NCBI GenBank assembly: GCA_937919925.1
Contig: CALFOT010000107.1
Location: 1 to 38,209, forward strand
DNA: 38,209 bases
Reading direction: 5' to 3'
DNA from: an uncultured bacterium
GTDB lineage: Bacteria; Planctomycetota; UBA1135
Shown here: piece by piece, positions 35,193 through 38,209 of the stretch
How the letters are laid out: every line of letters begins with the position of its first letter
How positions within the stretch are numbered: position 1 is the stretch's first letter
Notes under the pieces: model-generated
Told to the model about the DNA's origin: nothing
The model's input: only the letters and a program-made list of their open reading frames with translations
Database searches by the model: none
Translations under genes and position numbers: made by a program

Positions 35193-35231
35193 GCGTGCTT
35201 GGCCGGGCCTGATTGCCCGCCAAAAACGCTC

Positions 35232-37484
35232 ATGTCAAACATCGATTCCACTCCTGAAATGGTCCGTGGCGTTTACAGCCAGATGCACGCGCGCCTGGAT
35301 GTAGTGCGCGGCCGACTCGCCCAACCGCTGACCCTCGCCGAAAAGATTTTGTTCGGCCACTTGGATAACCCGCAGGAGCAGGATATTGAGCGCGGTAAGG
35401 CTTATATGAACTTACGCCCCGATCGCGTAGCGCTACAGGATGCCACCGCCCAGATGGCGCTCTTGCAATTCATGATGGCGGGCAAAGATTCCACCGCCGT
35501 ACCCAGCACGGTGCATTGCGATCACCTCATTCGCGCGTACCAAGGTGCGGAAAGCGACTTAGCGGTTGCCAACGATGAGAACAAAGAGGTCTATGACTTC
35601 CTCTCCACCGTGAGCCAGAAATACGGTCTCGGTTTTTGGAAGCCGGGCGCCGGCATCATTCACCAAACGGTGCTCGAAAACTACGCCTTCCCGGGCGGCT
35701 TGATGGTTGGCACTGATTCGCACACACCCAACGCCGGCGGACTGGGTATGTGCGCCGTAGGCGTAGGCGGCGCGGATGCCGTCGACGTGATGGCGGGCTT
35801 CTCTTGGGAAGTGCTGCAGCCGCAGGTAGTGGGCGTCAAGTTAACCGGCGAATTGAACGGTTGGACCGCACCCAAAGATGTGATTTTGAAGTTGCTCGGC
35901 ATGCTCACTGTAAAAGGTGGCACCAACCGCATCGTGGAATATTTCGGCGAAGGCACCTCCTCTCTAAGTTGCACCGGCAAGGCCACCATCTGCAATATGG
36001 GTGCAGAGCTTGGCGCTACCTGCTCGGTGTTCCCATACGATTCGCGCATGGGTGATTTCCTGCGCGCCACCAACCGTGGTGAGCTCGCGTCGCTGGCCGA
36101 GCAAAACCTGGAGCTCCTCATTCCCGATGAAGGCGCTCATTACGACGAGGTCTATGAGATTGACCTCTCCACTTTGGAGCCGCATTTAGTGGGCCCACAC
36201 ACGCCCGATCTCGCGCACCCCATTTCCCAAATGGCCGCGCATGCAAAGGCCGAAGGTTACCCGCTCAACATTAGTGCTGCCCTGATTGGCTCGTGTACGA
36301 ACTCCAGCTACGAGGATATTTGCCGCGTGGTGGATATCGCTGAACAGGCCGAGCAAATGGGCACGGAAGTGGTTTCGCAACTGATGATTAGCCCTGGCTC
36401 CGAGCAGGTTTACGCCACCATCAAGCGGGATGGCCAGCTCGAAATGCTCGAGTCCATCGGTGCTACGGTTTTGACCAACGCCTGTGGCCCCTGCATTGGC
36501 CAGTGGCAACGCGATGATTACAAACCGGGCACGGCGAACACCATTGTCACGAGCTTCAACCGCAACTTCCGCGGCCGCAACGATGCTAACCCCGATACCC
36601 TCGGCTTCATTGGTTCTCCGGAACTGGTCATGGCGCTGGCTTTGGCTGGACGTTTGGATTTCAACCCACTCACCGATACCTTGCTGGATGAAGATCAGCG
36701 GCCATGGAAACTAGAGGCTCCAGAAATCGCCCCGGACATTCCTGATGATGGTTTTGTCCTCACCCGCAAAGGTTATCAAGCGCCTGCCGAAAATGCTGCG
36801 GAAGTGCATATCGTGGTGGCACCGGATTCGAAACGCCTGCAACTACTCACGCCTTTTGAAGCACTACCCTTAGCGCGCTACCAAGACATGACTCTGTTGC
36901 TGAAGACCAAAGGCAAAACGACCACCGACCACATCTCCCCCGCTGGCAAATGGCTGACTTTCCGCGGTCACCTCAACAACATCTCGGACAACATGTTCAC
37001 CGGGGCTATCAACGCCTTTACGGGCGGCACCGGCACCACCCGCAATCCGATTTCAGGGCTCGATCAACCCGTGCCGGATGTTGCGCGCGCACTGAAAGCC
37101 GCTGGCCAAGTGTGGGTCGTGGTTGGTGATGAAAACTACGGCGAAGGGTCAAGCCGCGAGCATGCCGCGATGTGCCCGCGCCATCTTGGTGCCGGCGCAG
37201 TGATTGTGCGCAGCTTCGCACGGATTCACGAAACCAACTTGAAGAAGCAAGGCGTGCTCGCATTCACTTTCACCGATCCCGCTGATTGGGCGAAGGTGCA
37301 AGAGACGGATAAGGTTTCGCTCGATGGGCTCGCGGCCTTGGCTCCAGGCAGTGCGGTGAATGCGATTTTCACGCATTCCGATGGCAGCACCGCAAGTGCA
37401 GCACTGAAACACACCCTCAATGCGGAACAGATTGAGTGGTGGAAGGCGGGTTCCGCCCTAAACTCTCTCCGCGTCCAAGCTTAA
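35232..37484 (+). CDS. acn: Aconitate hydratase, mitochondrial type
   Basis: This 750-residue [4Fe-4S] enzyme isomerises citrate to isocitrate in the TCA cycle. The cluster ligands lie in GSCTNSSYEDICR (first Cys, near residue 355) and NACGPCIGQW (the pair, near 420). VGTDSHTPNAGGLG, NRNFRGRND and the swivel-domain GDENYGEGSSREHAAMCPR are also present. Domain order, length and the DHISPAGKWLTFRGHLNN region match mitochondrial aconitase, not AcnA/IRP1 or AcnB. I start at the ATG at 35232 since the longer frame adds 11 residues without homology. A strong hairpin follows the stop by 20 bases. Confidence 0.96.
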   Translation: MSNIDSTPEMVRGVYSQMHARLDVVRGRLAQPLTLAEKILFGHLDNPQEQDIERGKAYMNLRPDRVALQDATAQMALLQFMMAGKDSTAVPSTVHCDHLIRAYQGAESDLAVANDENKEVYDFLSTVSQKYGLGFWKPGAGIIHQTVLENYAFPGGLMVGTDSHTPNAGGLGMCAVGVGGADAVDVMAGFSWEVLQPQVVGVKLTGELNGWTAPKDVILKLLGMLTVKGGTNRIVEYFGEGTSSLSCTGKATICNMGAELGATCSVFPYDSRMGDFLRATNRGELASLAEQNLELLIPDEGAHYDEVYEIDLSTLEPHLVGPHTPDLAHPISQMAAHAKAEGYPLNISAALIGSCTNSSYEDICRVVDIAEQAEQMGTEVVSQLMISPGSEQVYATIKRDGQLEMLESIGATVLTNACGPCIGQWQRDDYKPGTANTIVTSFNRNFRGRNDANPDTLGFIGSPELVMALALAGRLDFNPLTDTLLDEDQRPWKLEAPEIAPDIPDDGFVLTRKGYQAPAENAAEVHIVVAPDSKRLQLLTPFEALPLARYQDMTLLLKTKGKTTTDHISPAGKWLTFRGHLNNISDNMFTGAINAFTGGTGTTRNPISGLDQPVPDVARALKAAGQVWVVVGDENYGEGSSREHAAMCPRHLGAGAVIVRSFARIHETNLKKQGVLAFTFTDPADWAKVQETDKVSLDGLAALAPGSAVNAIFTHSDGSTASAALKHTLNAEQIEWWKAGSALNSLRVQA

Positions 37485-37503
37485 GATTTGTCTTAAAAAC
37501 AGG

Positions 37504-37539
37504 GCCCCGAATAATAGTTATTCTGCTATTATTCGGGGC
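37504..37539 (+). terminator. Strong 14-bp hairpin after the aconitase gene
   Basis: GCCCCGAATAATAG pairs perfectly with CTATTATTCGGGGC around the eight-base loop TTATTCTG. It lies 20 bases after the aconitase stop. No T-run follows, so it is a terminator of unusual form, an mRNA-stabilising 3' end, or an operator for the next gene, whose -10 box is 19 bases away. Confidence 0.6.
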
Positions 37540-37557
37540 TAACCGTTCCCTACCTCC

Positions 37558-37563
37558 TATACT
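37558..37563 (+). promoter_or_regulatory. Probable -10 box of the last gene (leaderless type)
   Basis: TATACT is followed by five bases and the ATG at 37569, without a Shine-Dalgarno. Confidence 0.5.
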
Positions 37564-37568
37564 GAACA

Positions 37569-38141
37569 ATGAACCGCGACGAAACTTGGTCGAAAGAGAA
37601 CTACTCTTCGACGTTAACTTCTTTACGAGAAGATTACCTTGGTTACACCGATAATGAGCTTTATGCCATTTGGTGTAGAGATCAGAAATTAATCCCAATC
37701 GACAACATTGATGGCAAAGTCTTGCTTGATCAGTGGCAAATTCATGCTACCCACGACGGCCGCCATGCCAAGGTCGACGGCTTTAAGGTCTCGCGACCGC
37801 TGTACGGCCGTGCGCTGAAAGCCGCAAAGGGCACTTCAAAGCCAACCTACGTGCGCCGCAAGAAGGTCGAAATGCAGGCGGTGCGCGGCCAACAAAACCC
37901 CAACGCGGGGTCCTTTGGCGGCGCTGGAATCAGCGAGCAAGCGATGTCTTTGGCGTTGCGTTTCGATGAAGCCAAGCGCAAGGTCAATGAAGTGCGCGAG
38001 CCTTTCCGTCAGCTCGAAATGTTCCGCATGCGCATGCAGGATATGGGCAAAACGGTGCTTGCTGAAATCGCCTCCACCGATATGGAGGCTCGCGAGATTT
38101 TCGATAGCCTCGGCCTACTCGGCGCCCGCCCCCGCGATTAA
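37569..38141 (+). CDS. Conserved-looking protein of unknown function
   Basis: This is a 190-residue soluble, highly charged protein. The first 60 residues (YLGYTDNELYAIWCRDQKLIPIDN) are mixed; the middle is basic (TYVRRKKVEMQ); the C-terminal 75 residues (LRFDEAKRKVNEVREPFRQLEMFRMRMQDMG) look like long amphipathic helices. There is no signal peptide or membrane segment. I recognise no family. It stands alone after the aconitase hairpin, with an apparently leaderless start. The charged helical end suggests a nucleic-acid or protein partner. Confidence 0.7.
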   Translation: MNRDETWSKENYSSTLTSLREDYLGYTDNELYAIWCRDQKLIPIDNIDGKVLLDQWQIHATHDGRHAKVDGFKVSRPLYGRALKAAKGTSKPTYVRRKKVEMQAVRGQQNPNAGSFGGAGISEQAMSLALRFDEAKRKVNEVREPFRQLEMFRMRMQDMGKTVLAEIASTDMEAREIFDSLGLLGARPRD

Positions 38142-38209
38142 TTACTTCGCGGTCGCCAGCAGGAGATGCCAGCAAATCTCTTTCATGAAGTGATTCTAGT
38201 ACGCAGCGG

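Noticed and set aside
1-38209. tRNA, rRNA or CRISPR arrays
   Set aside because: I found no cloverleaf with a T-loop consensus, no rRNA-like sequence and no regularly spaced short repeats.

Overview
The window is about 38 kb of gene-dense DNA of moderate GC from a diderm (Gram-negative-type) bacterium. The diderm call rests on lipoprotein signal peptides with lipoboxes, a beta-barrel-like lipoprotein, a secreted S46 dipeptidyl-peptidase and a quinone-linked flavoprotein chain. I cannot assign a phylum. First genes of several transcription units lack a Shine-Dalgarno and carry a TANNNT box 5-9 bases before the ATG, which suggests frequent leaderless transcripts, while genes inside operons have normal ribosome binding sites. 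A peroxiredoxin with an in-frame UGA at its peroxidatic position suggests the organism uses selenocysteine.

Layout. 1-7.1 kb: end of a possible sulfatase, a CYTH protein, a SulP anion transporter, and a minus-strand secreted-proteolysis operon (metzincin-like protease, hypothetical secreted protein, S46 peptidase) preceded by an SDR. 7.1-8.7 kb: glyoxalase I-like protein, tRNA-dihydrouridine synthase and a small Cys-rich lipoprotein. 8.8-13.8 kb: a SatD-like protein and a large secreted FG-GAP/glycoside-hydrolase fusion, separated by a perfect 1132-bp tandem duplication that leaves a broken copy of each. 13.8-17.6 kb: a three-subunit molybdenum hydroxylase with the Cys signature of 4-hydroxybenzoyl-CoA reductase. 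17.65-18.1 kb: the putative selenoprotein peroxiredoxin, which ordinary ORF calling splits. 18.2-20.8 kb: small housekeeping or unknown genes (methyltransferase, zinc-ribbon membrane protein, two GNATs, a Cys-rich small protein).

20.9-25.1 kb: a four-gene cassette (Tm-1-like/UPF0261, PEP-hydrolase-like TIM barrel, cupin, MFS transporter) that looks like an uncharacterised catabolic unit. 25.2-27.6 kb: an outer-membrane-type lipoprotein, a gene-poor stretch, and a decayed HigB/HigA-like toxin-antitoxin pair with its palindromic operator. 27.8-29.4 kb: the C-terminal part of katG and the C-terminal part of a discoidin-domain protein meet head to head at about 29,070, so both are truncated at one breakpoint.

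29.5-34.4 kb: an energy module of an EtfAB:quinone oxidoreductase-like membrane Fe-S protein, EtfB, EtfA and an acyl-CoA dehydrogenase, which would carry electrons from acyl-CoA oxidation to the quinone pool. The end holds a double SpoIIAA-like protein, a mitochondrial-type aconitase, a strong 14-bp hairpin and an unknown protein. The Hcr complex, acyl-CoA dehydrogenase/Etf/EMO chain and aconitase together suggest CoA-thioester catabolism feeding a TCA cycle. The duplication and the katG breakpoint may be real rearrangements or assembly errors.
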